Shown piece by piece: positions 1 through 7,909 of a DNA stretch of 44,503 bases. The notes under the pieces are model-generated. The model was not told the DNA's origin. It made no database searches and worked only from the letters and a program-made list of their open reading frames with translations. The position numbers were made by a program, and so were the translations under genes. The stretch is from Fusobacterium sp. IOR10 (GTDB lineage: Bacteria > Fusobacteriota > Fusobacteriia > Fusobacteriales > Fusobacteriaceae), in contig NZ_WJWY01000016.1 in the NCBI RefSeq assembly GCF_010367435.1, positions 1 to 44,503 of the forward strand, written 5' to 3'. How positions within the stretch are numbered: the stretch's first letter is position 1; each line of letters opens with the position of its first letter.

Positions 1-27
1 CATCCTTTCTTTTGGTGTCGCAACTTA

Positions 28-56
28 ATTGTAACGGATTTTTTTATTTGTCTCAA
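28..56 (-). promoter_or_regulatory. Promoter for a gene off the left edge
   Basis: Read on the minus strand, TTGAGA (51-56) is followed after 17 nt by TACAAT (28-33). This is a good sigma-70-type promoter facing left, so a leftward gene probably starts just beyond the window. It is divergent from nudC. Confidence 0.5.
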
Positions 57-162
57 TTTTTTTTTGCAAAAAATAAAGGCATTAGTATTTTTACAAATAC
101 CAACACCAAATATTATAGACCCATTTTTCTGTAAGATCATTAGATAAAGGAAGGTTTACATT

Positions 163-930
163 ATGGAGTTATACATATATACAGGGAATAAATTAATGAG
201 AAAAGTTAATGATAACAATCTCATTGTTCCATCAGAAAAGGAATTTTCAATTGACAGGGATTTTAAGTTTCAACCATTTAAATTAAATGATAAAATAGAC
301 AGTTATCTTGTTGAATTAGATAGCTTTGAAACTCCTCCAGATGGATATATCTTTGATGATATTAGAAATTGCAGAAAATTTTATAAAGAAGAAACTTATT
401 CTAAAGCTATTCAAGCTAAGGCAATATTAAACTGGGATAGAACCCATAGATATTGTGGAGTATGTGGGGAAGAACTCCCTTCTATGAAGGAAGATAAATC
501 TAAACTTTGCCCAAATTGCAGACAATTATTATTTCCAGAGATAGCTTGTGCTATAATAGTTGGAATAACTAAGGGAGATAAACTTTTACTAGCTCATAAC
601 ACTAATTTTTTAAAGGACAGATATAGTGTAATCGCTGGTTTTGTTGAACTTGGAGAAACCCTTGAAGAAGCTGTTAGAAGAGAAATTAAAGAGGAAGTAA
701 ATATAAATGTTAAAAACATAAAATATTTTGGATCACAGTCTTGGCCATTTCCTAGTTCTATGATGTTTGGTTTTACTGCTGAATATGAAAGTGGAGAAAT
801 AACCCCTGATGGATTGGAAATTCAAACAGGAGATTGGTTCTCCAAGGATAATATCCCTCATATTCCACCTCATGGAAGTATTTCTAGAGAAATAATTGGT
901 CATTGCCTAAATCTTAAAGAAAATAATTAA
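163..930 (+). CDS. nudC: NAD+/NADH pyrophosphatase, Nudix family (NudC)
   Basis: Hydrolyses NADH or NAD+ to NMN(H) and AMP; NudC enzymes also remove NAD caps from RNA 5' ends. The 255-residue protein has the family's order: an N-terminal domain, a zinc ribbon (Cys98, Cys101, Cys116, Cys119), then a Nudix box at about residues 159-181 with the REIKEE core. The NADH-specific signature SQSWPFPSS follows at 191-199 and separates NudC from other Nudix enzymes. The ATG has a GGAAGG Shine-Dalgarno about 8 nt upstream. It is a single-gene unit ended by a strong hairpin and divergent from whatever lies left of the window. Confidence 0.93.
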   Translation: MELYIYTGNKLMRKVNDNNLIVPSEKEFSIDRDFKFQPFKLNDKIDSYLVELDSFETPPDGYIFDDIRNCRKFYKEETYSKAIQAKAILNWDRTHRYCGVCGEELPSMKEDKSKLCPNCRQLLFPEIACAIIVGITKGDKLLLAHNTNFLKDRYSVIAGFVELGETLEEAVRREIKEEVNINVKNIKYFGSQSWPFPSSMMFGFTAEYESGEITPDGLEIQTGDWFSKDNIPHIPPHGSISREIIGHCLNLKENN

Positions 931-932
931 AT

Positions 933-963
933 AAAAAGGACCGTTATAAAAACGGTCCTTTTT
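933..963. terminator. Bidirectional intrinsic terminator between nudC and alsT
   Basis: A 13-bp perfect stem (933-945 with 951-963, core GGACCGTT/AACGGTCC) has a 5-nt loop, a T run to the right and an A run to the left. It can therefore stop nudC transcripts and the converging glsA-alsT transcripts. Confidence 0.93.
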
Positions 964-1004
964 TTAGGGTAATATCTATAATTGAGATAAGCTTTATTTA
1001 ATAA

Positions 1005-2399
1005 TTAATCTTCCCAACATTCAGCATGTTTTAAGCCAGGTATTGAACTTGCTTTGAATACAGGATCCAAACCTTTTTTCTTTTGAACTTGATAATCTTT
1101 TATTACAGCAAATGCAATTTTTGAAAGGGATAATATAGTTACCAAATTCATTATTGCCATTAATCCCATAAATAAATCTGCAAGGTCCCAAACAATTTGG
1201 ATTTTAGCAACGCAACCAAACATAACCATTGCAACAACTAATATTCTATAAGCTCTTAGCCAATGTTTATTGTCAGAACTTATAAAATCAATATTTGTTT
1301 CACCATAGTAATAGTTTCCTATAACTGAAGAGAAGGCAAACATTAAAATACAAACTGCTATGAAGATAGCTCCCCATGGTCCAACTTGAGATACAATTGA
1401 ATCTTGAGTTAATTGAATACCATTAACATTTCCATCATTGTAGAATCCTGAAATTAATATTATAAATGCTGTGGCAGAACAGATTACTATTGTATCTGTA
1501 AATATTCCAAGAGCATGAATAAGTCCTTGTTTAACTGGGTGAGAAACATCTGGTGCTGCAGCTGCATTTGGAGCACTACCCATTCCAGCTTCATTTGAGA
1601 ACAATCCTCTCTTTATACCTTGCATTATTACAACTCCAAATAATCCTCCTGCAGCTTGTTTTAATCCAAAGGCACCTGATATAATCATTGAGAATATAGT
1701 AGGAATCATTGTAATATTTTTTATTATTATAAATAATGCAACTATAATATAAGCAACTGCCATTATAGGAACTAAAATTTCAGAAACACGAGCTATTCTT
1801 TTTACACCACCAAAAATAATTATTGCTGTTGCAACTGTTAAAACTATTCCAACATGTACTCTACTAATATTAAAGGCTTTTTCAAATGCAAAAGAAATAG
1901 TATTAGCTTGAACTGAATTAAATATTAATCCATAAGTTATAGAAATTAATATTGAGAATGTGATACCCATCCATCTTTTTCCCAAAGCTTTTTCCATATA
2001 ATAAGCAGGTCCACCTCTAAAATGACCTCCATCTTTAACTTTATATACTTGAGCTAAGGTACATTCAACTAAACTTGAAGCAGCTCCAATTAAGGCAACT
2101 ATCCACATCCAGAAAACTGCTCCAGGACCACCTATTGCAATAGCTATTGCAACTCCTGCTAGGTTACCAGTTCCAACACTTGATGCTATTGATATACAAA
2201 AAGCTTGGAAAGATGAAACTCCGCCTTCTTTCTTTTTTGATCCACCACCTAAAAGTCTAAACATTTCCCCTATCATTCTAATTTGAATAAAACCTGTTTT
2301 AAATGTAAAATAACTTCCTGCTGCTAATAATAATCCAATTAAAATATAAGACCATAAATACGTGTTAATCGTCCCCACAAAACTTCCTAAAAACTCCAT
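1005..2399 (-). CDS. Sodium:amino acid symporter, AGCS family (alanine or glutamine)
   Basis: A 464-residue polytopic membrane protein of the alanine-or-glycine:cation symporter family. Hallmarks are GTGNLAGVAIAIAIGGPGA (about 77-95), HFRGGPAYYMEKALG (about 126-140) and the KRGLFSNEAGMGSAPNAAA segment (about 263-281). It lies 39 bp downstream of glsA on the same strand with its own GGGGG Shine-Dalgarno, so the two form an operon. Bacillus subtilis has a comparable pair, glsA-glnT, in which the AGCS member carries glutamine. Glutamine is therefore a likelier substrate here than alanine, but the sequence alone cannot settle it. Confidence 0.9.
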   Translation of the reverse strand: MEFLGSFVGTINTYLWSYILIGLLLAAGSYFTFKTGFIQIRMIGEMFRLLGGGSKKKEGGVSSFQAFCISIASSVGTGNLAGVAIAIAIGGPGAVFWMWIVALIGAASSLVECTLAQVYKVKDGGHFRGGPAYYMEKALGKRWMGITFSILISITYGLIFNSVQANTISFAFEKAFNISRVHVGIVLTVATAIIIFGGVKRIARVSEILVPIMAVAYIIVALFIIIKNITMIPTIFSMIISGAFGLKQAAGGLFGVVIMQGIKRGLFSNEAGMGSAPNAAAAPDVSHPVKQGLIHALGIFTDTIVICSATAFIILISGFYNDGNVNGIQLTQDSIVSQVGPWGAIFIAVCILMFAFSSVIGNYYYGETNIDFISSDNKHWLRAYRILVVAMVMFGCVAKIQIVWDLADLFMGLMAIMNLVTILSLSKIAFAVIKDYQVQKKKGLDPVFKASSIPGLKHAECWED

Positions 2400-2438
2400 A
2401 TAATCCCCCTTAATTTTTATTTTTTGTAATACTTTCTT

Positions 2439-3353
2439 TTAGAATATTGTTAAATTTAATTCCTTAGATAAATATTCAAGTAATGCAACCCCTGCTATTG
2501 AATTTCCTTTAGAGTCAAGGGATGGCCCAAATACCCCTATACCCATTTTTCCTGGAACAACTGAAAGTATTCCTCCTCCTACACCACTCTTTGAAGGCAC
2601 TCCAACTCTCAGAGCAAATTCTCCAGAACTATCATACATTCCACAAGTAACCATAAGAGTTTTCACTATTATAGCTATTTTCGGAGTTATAACTTCTTCT
2701 CCATTACTAAGCTTTCCATTGTTAGCAATAAATAATGCTATTTTACTTAAAGTTTTAGCAGTTACCTCTATAGAACATTGCTTAAAATAAACATCTAAAG
2801 CATCTTCCACATTCCCTTCAATAACCCCTTCACCTTTCATAAAATAAGCCATTGCTCTATTTCTATTTCCAGTATCAGATTCTCCACAATAAATTTTATA
2901 ATTAACATCCAATGTTTCATCTTCAGCTATTTTTCTCATAAAATTAAGTAATCTTGAAAACTTATCCCTTGCATCTTTTCCCTTTATCATAGAACTAATA
3001 ACTATAGCCCCTGCATTTATTAAAGGATTGTATGGCTTTTTAATTATTGAAGTTTCCAATTTCTTAATTGAATTAAAGGGATCTCCAGTAGGTTCCATCC
3101 CAACCTTTGAAAATACATATTCCTCTCCATTGTCAAGTATAGCTAACATTAATGAAACTATCTTTGAAATACTTTGAATTGTAAATTTCTCTTCATAGTC
3201 TCCAGCCTTATACTCTGCTCCATCAACAGTCATAACATAAACTCCTAAAGCGTCCTTTCTAGCCTTATCCAATTCTGGAATATAAGAGGCTACCTTTCCA
3301 TTCTTTGTATGATGAATGTTGTTTTCAATTAAAATTTTTAATAGATCTTGCAT
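2439..3353 (-). CDS. glsA: Glutaminase (serine-dependent, beta-lactamase fold)
   Basis: Deaminates L-glutamine to glutamate and ammonia in the cytoplasm. The 304-residue protein has the expected family length. The SxxK catalytic pair is Ser61/Lys64 in TIQSISK, followed by the NAGA motif at 113-116 and the C-terminal SGVGGGILSVVPGKMGIG stretch at about 256-273. The start is the first ATG, with GGAGAT upstream. It is the first gene of a two-gene operon with the AGCS symporter, which suggests glutamine import and breakdown. A promoter about 140 bp upstream faces it from the hydrogenase intergenic region. Confidence 0.95.
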   Translation of the reverse strand: MQDLLKILIENNIHHTKNGKVASYIPELDKARKDALGVYVMTVDGAEYKAGDYEEKFTIQSISKIVSLMLAILDNGEEYVFSKVGMEPTGDPFNSIKKLETSIIKKPYNPLINAGAIVISSMIKGKDARDKFSRLLNFMRKIAEDETLDVNYKIYCGESDTGNRNRAMAYFMKGEGVIEGNVEDALDVYFKQCSIEVTAKTLSKIALFIANNGKLSNGEEVITPKIAIIVKTLMVTCGMYDSSGEFALRVGVPSKSGVGGGILSVVPGKMGIGVFGPSLDSKGNSIAGVALLEYLSKELNLTIF

Positions 3354-3424
3354 ATTATCTCCTTTCTAGTATATATTATTTAAATAATTATCTCAGATAC
3401 AACAACTTTAAAAATAATTTTAAA

Positions 3425-3447
3425 AATGTGTTTTTTAAAAACATATT
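3425..3447. repeat. AT-rich hairpin in the glsA 5' untranslated region
   Basis: A near-perfect inverted repeat (AATGTGTTTTT at 3425-3435 and AAAAACATATT at 3437-3447). On the minus strand a T run follows it, so it could be a weak attenuator between the glsA promoter and gene. It is low in GC, so the stability is doubtful. Confidence 0.3.
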
Positions 3448-3493
3448 AATCTGAAATAGCTTATAATTGAATCGAATTAATCTCCTCTATCTA

Positions 3494-3522
3494 AGAATAC
3501 CCTATTTAAAACAGTATGTCAA
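3494..3522 (-). promoter_or_regulatory. Promoter of glsA-alsT
   Basis: On the minus strand, TTGACA (3517-3522) and TATTCT (3494-3499) are separated by 17 nt. Initiation near 3487 would give a leader of about 134 nt. Confidence 0.5.
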
Positions 3523-3627
3523 TAAATTTTGTCTGTTTATTAGGTTTATACTCACACAAATTTTATATGCACAATCATTCATGATATATATACTTAAAAC
3601 CACAAAAATCATTAACTTCAATGTTGA

Positions 3628-3681
3628 AATTGAGCATATACAAAATATATGGAGCCCTATATATTTTGTATATGCTCAATT
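3628..3681. repeat. Perfect 23-bp inverted repeat between glsA and hydrogenase promoters
   Basis: Left arm 3628-3650 and right arm 3659-3681 are exact reverse complements (AATTGAGCATATAC... with ...GTATATGCTCAATT), separated by 8 nt (GGAGCCCT). It overlaps no convincing gene. It lies just upstream of the hydrogenase -35 box and upstream of the divergent glsA promoter. No poly-T tract follows, so it is not a standard terminator. A dyad operator, a processed or cruciform-forming element, or a remnant mobile element are possible; the function is unknown. Confidence 0.9.
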
Positions 3682-3685
3682 CATG

Positions 3686-3714
3686 TGGACGTATCTTGTA
3701 AAAAAGTGTATAAT
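3686..3714 (+). promoter_or_regulatory. Promoter of the hydCBA hydrogenase operon
   Basis: A perfect -10 TATAAT (3709-3714) is preceded after 17 nt by TGGACG (3686-3691), a 4/6 match to the -35. The -35 begins immediately after the 23-bp inverted repeat, which would suit control by a factor bound there. Confidence 0.6.
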
Positions 3715-3725
3715 AATGTATCTAA

Positions 3726-3763
3726 TGTTTCTTTTTTAATATCTAACACATTAAAAAAGAACA
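3726..3763 (+). promoter_or_regulatory. Leader hairpin at the 5' end of the hydrogenase mRNA
   Basis: TGTTTCTTTTTTAAT (3726-3740) pairs with ATTAAAAAAGAACA (3750-3763), 14 bp with one bulged T and a 9-nt loop. It starts a few nucleotides after the predicted transcription start and ends about 11 nt before the GGGAGG ribosome binding site. It may stabilise the mRNA or modulate its translation. Confidence 0.45.
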
Positions 3764-3787
3764 ACTAAGCAAAAGGGAGGAATATGG

Positions 3788-4273
3788 ATGATTTGTAAGG
3801 ATAATGTAGGGTTTAAAGAATTAGATGAATATATTTCTTCTTTGGAAGATAAACAAGGCTCTCTAATAATAATTCTTCATAGGGCTCAAAAAATTTTTGG
3901 ATATATACCTGAAGAAATTCAAGAATTTATAGGAAGAAAAATTAACATGCCTGTTGCAAAAATATATGGAGTTGTAAGTTTTTATAACTTTTTTTCTATG
4001 AAACCTAAGGGAAAATATCAAATTTCTGTTTGCACAGGTACTGCTTGTTATGTTAGAGGAGCTGATAAAGTTTTAGAAGCAATAAAAAAAGAATTAAATA
4101 TTCAAGTGGGAGAAGTTACAAAGGATGGAGTTTTTTCCCTTGATTGTCTAAGATGCGTTGGAGCTTGTGGTTTAGCCCCAGTTATCATAGTTGGGGAAGA
4201 AGTTCATGGAAAGGTGAAACCTAATGAAGTGAAAAATATTTTAGTTTCATATCTTGCTAAAGAAAAACAATAA
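3788..4273 (+). CDS. hydC: NADH-dependent [FeFe] hydrogenase subunit, NuoE-like [2Fe-2S] protein (HydC)
   Basis: The 161-residue thioredoxin-fold [2Fe-2S] subunit of a multimeric hydrogenase, homologous to NuoE of complex I and to HydC/HndA. Cluster ligands are visible in SVCTGTACYVRG (C-x4-C) and in DCLRCVGACGLAP (C-x3-C). It passes electrons between the flavin subunit and the rest of the complex. The start is chosen at 3788 because the ATG at 3784 runs into a stop after four codons; GGGAGG lies at 3775-3780. It is the first of three genes, followed after 16 bp by hydB, and belongs to the soluble bifurcating type. Confidence 0.92.
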   Translation: MICKDNVGFKELDEYISSLEDKQGSLIIILHRAQKIFGYIPEEIQEFIGRKINMPVAKIYGVVSFYNFFSMKPKGKYQISVCTGTACYVRGADKVLEAIKKELNIQVGEVTKDGVFSLDCLRCVGACGLAPVIIVGEEVHGKVKPNEVKNILVSYLAKEKQ

Positions 4274-4289
4274 TATTTAGGGAGGAAGA

Positions 4290-6074
4290 ATGGAAAAGAA
4301 AAAAATATTAGTCTGTGGGGGAACAGGTTGTCTATCATCTAAGAGTAATCTAATTAAAGAAAACCTTGAAAAATATATTTCTCAAAATAAATTAAGTGAT
4401 GATGTTGAGGTTGTTCTTACAGGATGTTTTGGTTTTTGTGAAAAAGGTCCAATTGTAAAGATAATACCTGAAAACACTTTTTATGTGGAGGTTAAACCAA
4501 CTGATGCAGAGGATATAATTAAGTTAGATATAATGAAGGGAATGAAAATAGCTAGAATTTTATATAAGGATCCTAAAACTAATGAAGTTATTTATAATTC
4601 AAAAAATATGGAATTTTATAAAAAACAAGAAAGAAGGGTCTTAAAAAATTGTGGAATAATAGATCCTGAAAATATAAAAGACTTTATTTCAAATGATGGT
4701 TATATGGGAATAAAAAAAGTTATAACATCAATGGGAGCTAATGATGTTGTTAATGAAATCACTAAATCTGGGCTTAGAGGAAGAGGGGGAGGAGGATTTC
4801 CAACTGGAATAAAATGGAAGGTTGCATTTTCAAATGACTGTGAAGAAAAATATGTTGTTTGTAATGCTGATGAAGGGGATCCTGGAGCATTTATGGACAG
4901 GGCAATTCTCGAAGGAGATCCCCATTCAGTAATAGAAGGTATGCTTATTGCAGGATACGCCATTGGTGCTGAAAAGGGTATGGTTTACATTCGAGCTGAA
5001 TATCCACTAGCTATCCAAAGATTGACCAAAGCTATTAAAAGTGCTGAAAAATTTGGATATTTAGGTAACAACATATTAGGAAGTAATTTCAACTTTCATA
5101 TAGAATTAAAATTTGGTGCTGGTGCCTTTGTTTGTGGAGAAGAAACAGCATTAATTCAATCTATGGAAGGAAAAAGAGGGGAACCAACTTCTAAACCCCC
5201 TTATCCTGCTGAAAGGGGATATAAAAATAAACCTACTATAGTTAATAATGTAGAAACCCTTGTAAATATTCCTAGAATTATTTTGCATGGTAGTGATTGG
5301 TTTAGAGAGGTTGGAACAAATAATTCTCCTGGAACTAAGGTATTTGCCCTTGCAGGAAAAATAAATAATGTTGGTCTTGTGGAGGTTCCCATGGGAACAA
5401 CATTGAGAGAAATTATTTTTGAAATTGGTGGAGGCATAAAAGATGGAAAAAAATTCAAAGCTGTTCAAACAGGTGGTCCTTCTGGAGGATGTTTAACAGA
5501 AAAGGATTTAGATACATTAATAGATTTTGATACTCTAAAGGAAAAAGGTTCTATTATGGGATCTGGTGGAATGATAGTTATGGATGAAGACGACTGTATG
5601 GTTGGAGTAGCTAAATTCTTCCTAGAATTTACTTTAGATGAATCTTGCGGAAAATGTACCCCTTGTAGAATAGGAAATACTAGGTTATATGAATTATTAG
5701 ATGGAATCACAAAGGGAAGAGGAACATTACAAGATTTGGAACATTTAAAAGAACTATCTGAAGCAATTAAAGATACTTCTTTATGTGGATTAGGACAATC
5801 CTCACCAAATCCAGTATTATCAACTTTAAAACAATTTCCAGATGAATATTTAGAGCACGTTCTTGAAAAAAAATGTCGTGCTGGTGTATGTGAAGATATA
5901 GTGACCTATGTTATTAATAATAATTGTGTAGGGTGCACTGCTTGCTCTAGAGTTTGTCCCACTAATGCAATTAAAGGGGAAATTAGAGAAAAACATAGAA
6001 TTGACAATGAAATTTGTATTAAATGTGGCGCTTGTTATGAAATTTGTAAATTTAAAGCAATTGACAAAATATAA
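4290..6074 (+). CDS. hydB: NADH-dependent [FeFe] hydrogenase flavoprotein subunit, NuoF-like (HydB)
   Basis: The 594-residue subunit binds FMN and NAD(H) and is the likely site of electron bifurcation or confurcation. An N-terminal thioredoxin-like [2Fe-2S] domain (Cys9, Cys14, Cys46, Cys50) is followed by the NuoF core. This core shows the glycine-rich GLRGRGGGGFPTGIKWK loop and AGAFVCGEETALIQSMEGKR. After an SLBB region comes the 4Fe-4S motif SCGKCTPCRIGNTRL, and at the C-terminus two ferredoxin clusters (CVGCTACSRVCP and CIKCGACYEIC). The domain order matches HydB/HndC. The gene has a GGGAGG site and lies between hydC and hydA. Confidence 0.95.
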   Translation: MEKKKILVCGGTGCLSSKSNLIKENLEKYISQNKLSDDVEVVLTGCFGFCEKGPIVKIIPENTFYVEVKPTDAEDIIKLDIMKGMKIARILYKDPKTNEVIYNSKNMEFYKKQERRVLKNCGIIDPENIKDFISNDGYMGIKKVITSMGANDVVNEITKSGLRGRGGGGFPTGIKWKVAFSNDCEEKYVVCNADEGDPGAFMDRAILEGDPHSVIEGMLIAGYAIGAEKGMVYIRAEYPLAIQRLTKAIKSAEKFGYLGNNILGSNFNFHIELKFGAGAFVCGEETALIQSMEGKRGEPTSKPPYPAERGYKNKPTIVNNVETLVNIPRIILHGSDWFREVGTNNSPGTKVFALAGKINNVGLVEVPMGTTLREIIFEIGGGIKDGKKFKAVQTGGPSGGCLTEKDLDTLIDFDTLKEKGSIMGSGGMIVMDEDDCMVGVAKFFLEFTLDESCGKCTPCRIGNTRLYELLDGITKGRGTLQDLEHLKELSEAIKDTSLCGLGQSSPNPVLSTLKQFPDEYLEHVLEKKCRAGVCEDIVTYVINNNCVGCTACSRVCPTNAIKGEIREKHRIDNEICIKCGACYEICKFKAIDKI

Positions 6075-6097
6075 TATTAGGAGGGCAAATTAAAATT

Positions 6098-7855
6098 ATG
6101 AGAATGATCAGATTAAAAATAGACGATAAAGTTGTTATAGCTCCTGAAGATACTACTATATTAAATGCTGCTTTAAGTGCTGGAATAGAAATCCCTCATT
6201 TATGCTATATGGAAATGAAAGAAATTGGATATAAAAATGACTGCGCTTCTTGTAGAATTTGTGTAGTTGAAGTTAAAGGAATGAATAGACTTTTACCCTC
6301 TTGTAAAACTCCTATTTCAGAAGGAATGGAAGTTGTAACTAATTCTCTTAAAGTAATGCAAAAAAGAAGAATAGTTCTTGAACTAATGCTTTCAAATCAT
6401 CCTAAAGATTGTTTAATATGCGGAAAAAATGGAAATTGTGAATTACAAAAACTAGCTATTGAATTTGGTCTTAGAGAAATGAGATTTAAAGGAAAGGAAG
6501 CAAAACATGACAAACAAGTTTCAGTTGCAATTACAAGGGATATAACAAAATGTATAATGTGTAGAAGATGTGAAACTATGTGTGAAGAAATTCAAAATTG
6601 TGGTATCTTAACAGGAATTGACAGGGGATTTAATGTAATTGTAAATACTGCTTTTAATAGAAATTTAATTGATACTAATTGTACTTTCTGTGGACAATGT
6701 GTTGCTGTGTGTCCTGTTGGAGCTTTATACGAAACTGACTACACCTTTAACTTAATTCAAGATTTGATAAATCCAAATAAAAAAGTTATTGTTCAAGTTG
6801 CCCCTGCTGTAAGAGTTGCCCTAGGGGAATTATTTGGGCTTCCTGTTGGAACAGATGTAACAAAAAAAATGGTTGGAGCTTTGAAAAAATTAGGATTTCA
6901 TGCTGTTTTTGATACAAACTTTGCTGCAGATGTTACTATATTAGAGGAAGCAAGTGAGCTAAAATATAGACTAGAAGAATTTTTAAAAGGAAATAAAAAT
7001 ATAAAACTTCCATTATATACTTCATGCTGTCCTTCTTGGATTAGATTTGCAGAATTAAACTATCCTGAACTTTTGGATAATTTATCCACAACTAGATCTC
7101 CTCAACAAATTTTTGGTTCCATTGCTAAAAATATATGGGCACCTAAAAACAATATAAAAAGAGAAAATCTAATATGCGTCTCAATTATGCCTTGTACTTC
7201 TAAAAAATATGAATGTACAAGAAGTGAGTTTTCTAAAAATGGGAACCCTGATGTGGACTATTCTCTAACAACAAGAGAATTAGGAAGATTATTAAAGCAA
7301 TACAATATAGATCTCCCTTCTCTACATGATAAAGATTTTGATAATCCCCTTGGAGAATCAACTGGAGCTGCTGAAATATTTGGTAGATCTGGGGGAGTTA
7401 TGGAAGCTGCAACTAGAACTTTATATGAATGGGTAACTAAAGAAAAACTAAAAACTTTAGATTTCATTCCCCTTAGAGGATTTGAAGAAGTTAGAACAAC
7501 TAGTGTAAAGGTTAAAGGAATAGATTTAAAACTTGCTGTTGTTCATGGTCTTGGAGCTGCTAGTAAACTTATTGAAAAAATTAAAAATGGAGAGGAAAGT
7601 TTTCATGCTATTGAGGTTATGGCATGTAAAGGAGGATGTATTGGTGGAGGGGGACAACCTTATCATCATGGAGATTTTAGTATTATTGAAAAAAGAGGAG
7701 AAGCTGTACAAAATTTAGATAATCATAGTAAAACAAGAGAATCTCATAAGAATAAATCTGTTATTAATCTTTATAAGGAGTCTCTTGGAAATCCCTATGG
7801 TGAAAAATCTCATAAATTACTCCACACTACTTATGTTAATAGAAAAAACAAATAA
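6098..7855 (+). CDS. hydA: [FeFe] hydrogenase catalytic subunit (HydA)
   Basis: Catalyses reversible H2 formation at the H-cluster. The 585-residue protein has an N-terminal [2Fe-2S] ferredoxin (Cys36, Cys49, Cys52, Cys69) and a His-ligated 4Fe-4S motif (H101-x3-C105-x2-C108-x5-C114). Two 4Fe-4S clusters follow (CIMCRRCETMC and CTFCGQCVAVC). The H-domain has all three signatures: L1 TSCCPSW (308-314), L2 MPCTSKK (364-370) and L3 MACKGGCIGGGGQP (508-521). The C-terminal small-subunit-like tail is present, so the enzyme looks intact. With HydB and HydC it should couple H2 to both ferredoxin and NAD(H). No HydE, HydF or HydG maturase lies in the window. Confidence 0.97.
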   Translation: MRMIRLKIDDKVVIAPEDTTILNAALSAGIEIPHLCYMEMKEIGYKNDCASCRICVVEVKGMNRLLPSCKTPISEGMEVVTNSLKVMQKRRIVLELMLSNHPKDCLICGKNGNCELQKLAIEFGLREMRFKGKEAKHDKQVSVAITRDITKCIMCRRCETMCEEIQNCGILTGIDRGFNVIVNTAFNRNLIDTNCTFCGQCVAVCPVGALYETDYTFNLIQDLINPNKKVIVQVAPAVRVALGELFGLPVGTDVTKKMVGALKKLGFHAVFDTNFAADVTILEEASELKYRLEEFLKGNKNIKLPLYTSCCPSWIRFAELNYPELLDNLSTTRSPQQIFGSIAKNIWAPKNNIKRENLICVSIMPCTSKKYECTRSEFSKNGNPDVDYSLTTRELGRLLKQYNIDLPSLHDKDFDNPLGESTGAAEIFGRSGGVMEAATRTLYEWVTKEKLKTLDFIPLRGFEEVRTTSVKVKGIDLKLAVVHGLGAASKLIEKIKNGEESFHAIEVMACKGGCIGGGGQPYHHGDFSIIEKRGEAVQNLDNHSKTRESHKNKSVINLYKESLGNPYGEKSHKLLHTTYVNRKNK

Positions 7856-7904
7856 AAAATGTACCTTCAATTATTAGATAAAACTAATTTTGAAGGTACA
7901 TTTT
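7856..7904. terminator. Bidirectional terminator between hydA and the alarmone synthetase
   Basis: A 15-bp perfect stem (7856-7870 with 7890-7904, core GTACCTTCAA/TTGAAGGTAC) has a 19-nt loop and T-rich flanks on both strands. It separates convergent operons. Confidence 0.9.
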
Positions 7905-7909
7905 ATTTT

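Noticed and set aside
86-101. Small palindrome GTATTT-TTAC-AAATAC before nudC
   Set aside because: Short and AT-rich in a very AT-rich background; not enough to call an operator.
3467-3739. A 90-codon open frame between glsA and hydC
   Set aside because: It runs through the glsA promoter, both arms of the 23-bp inverted repeat and the hydrogenase promoter, has no ribosome site, and its composition is unlike a protein.
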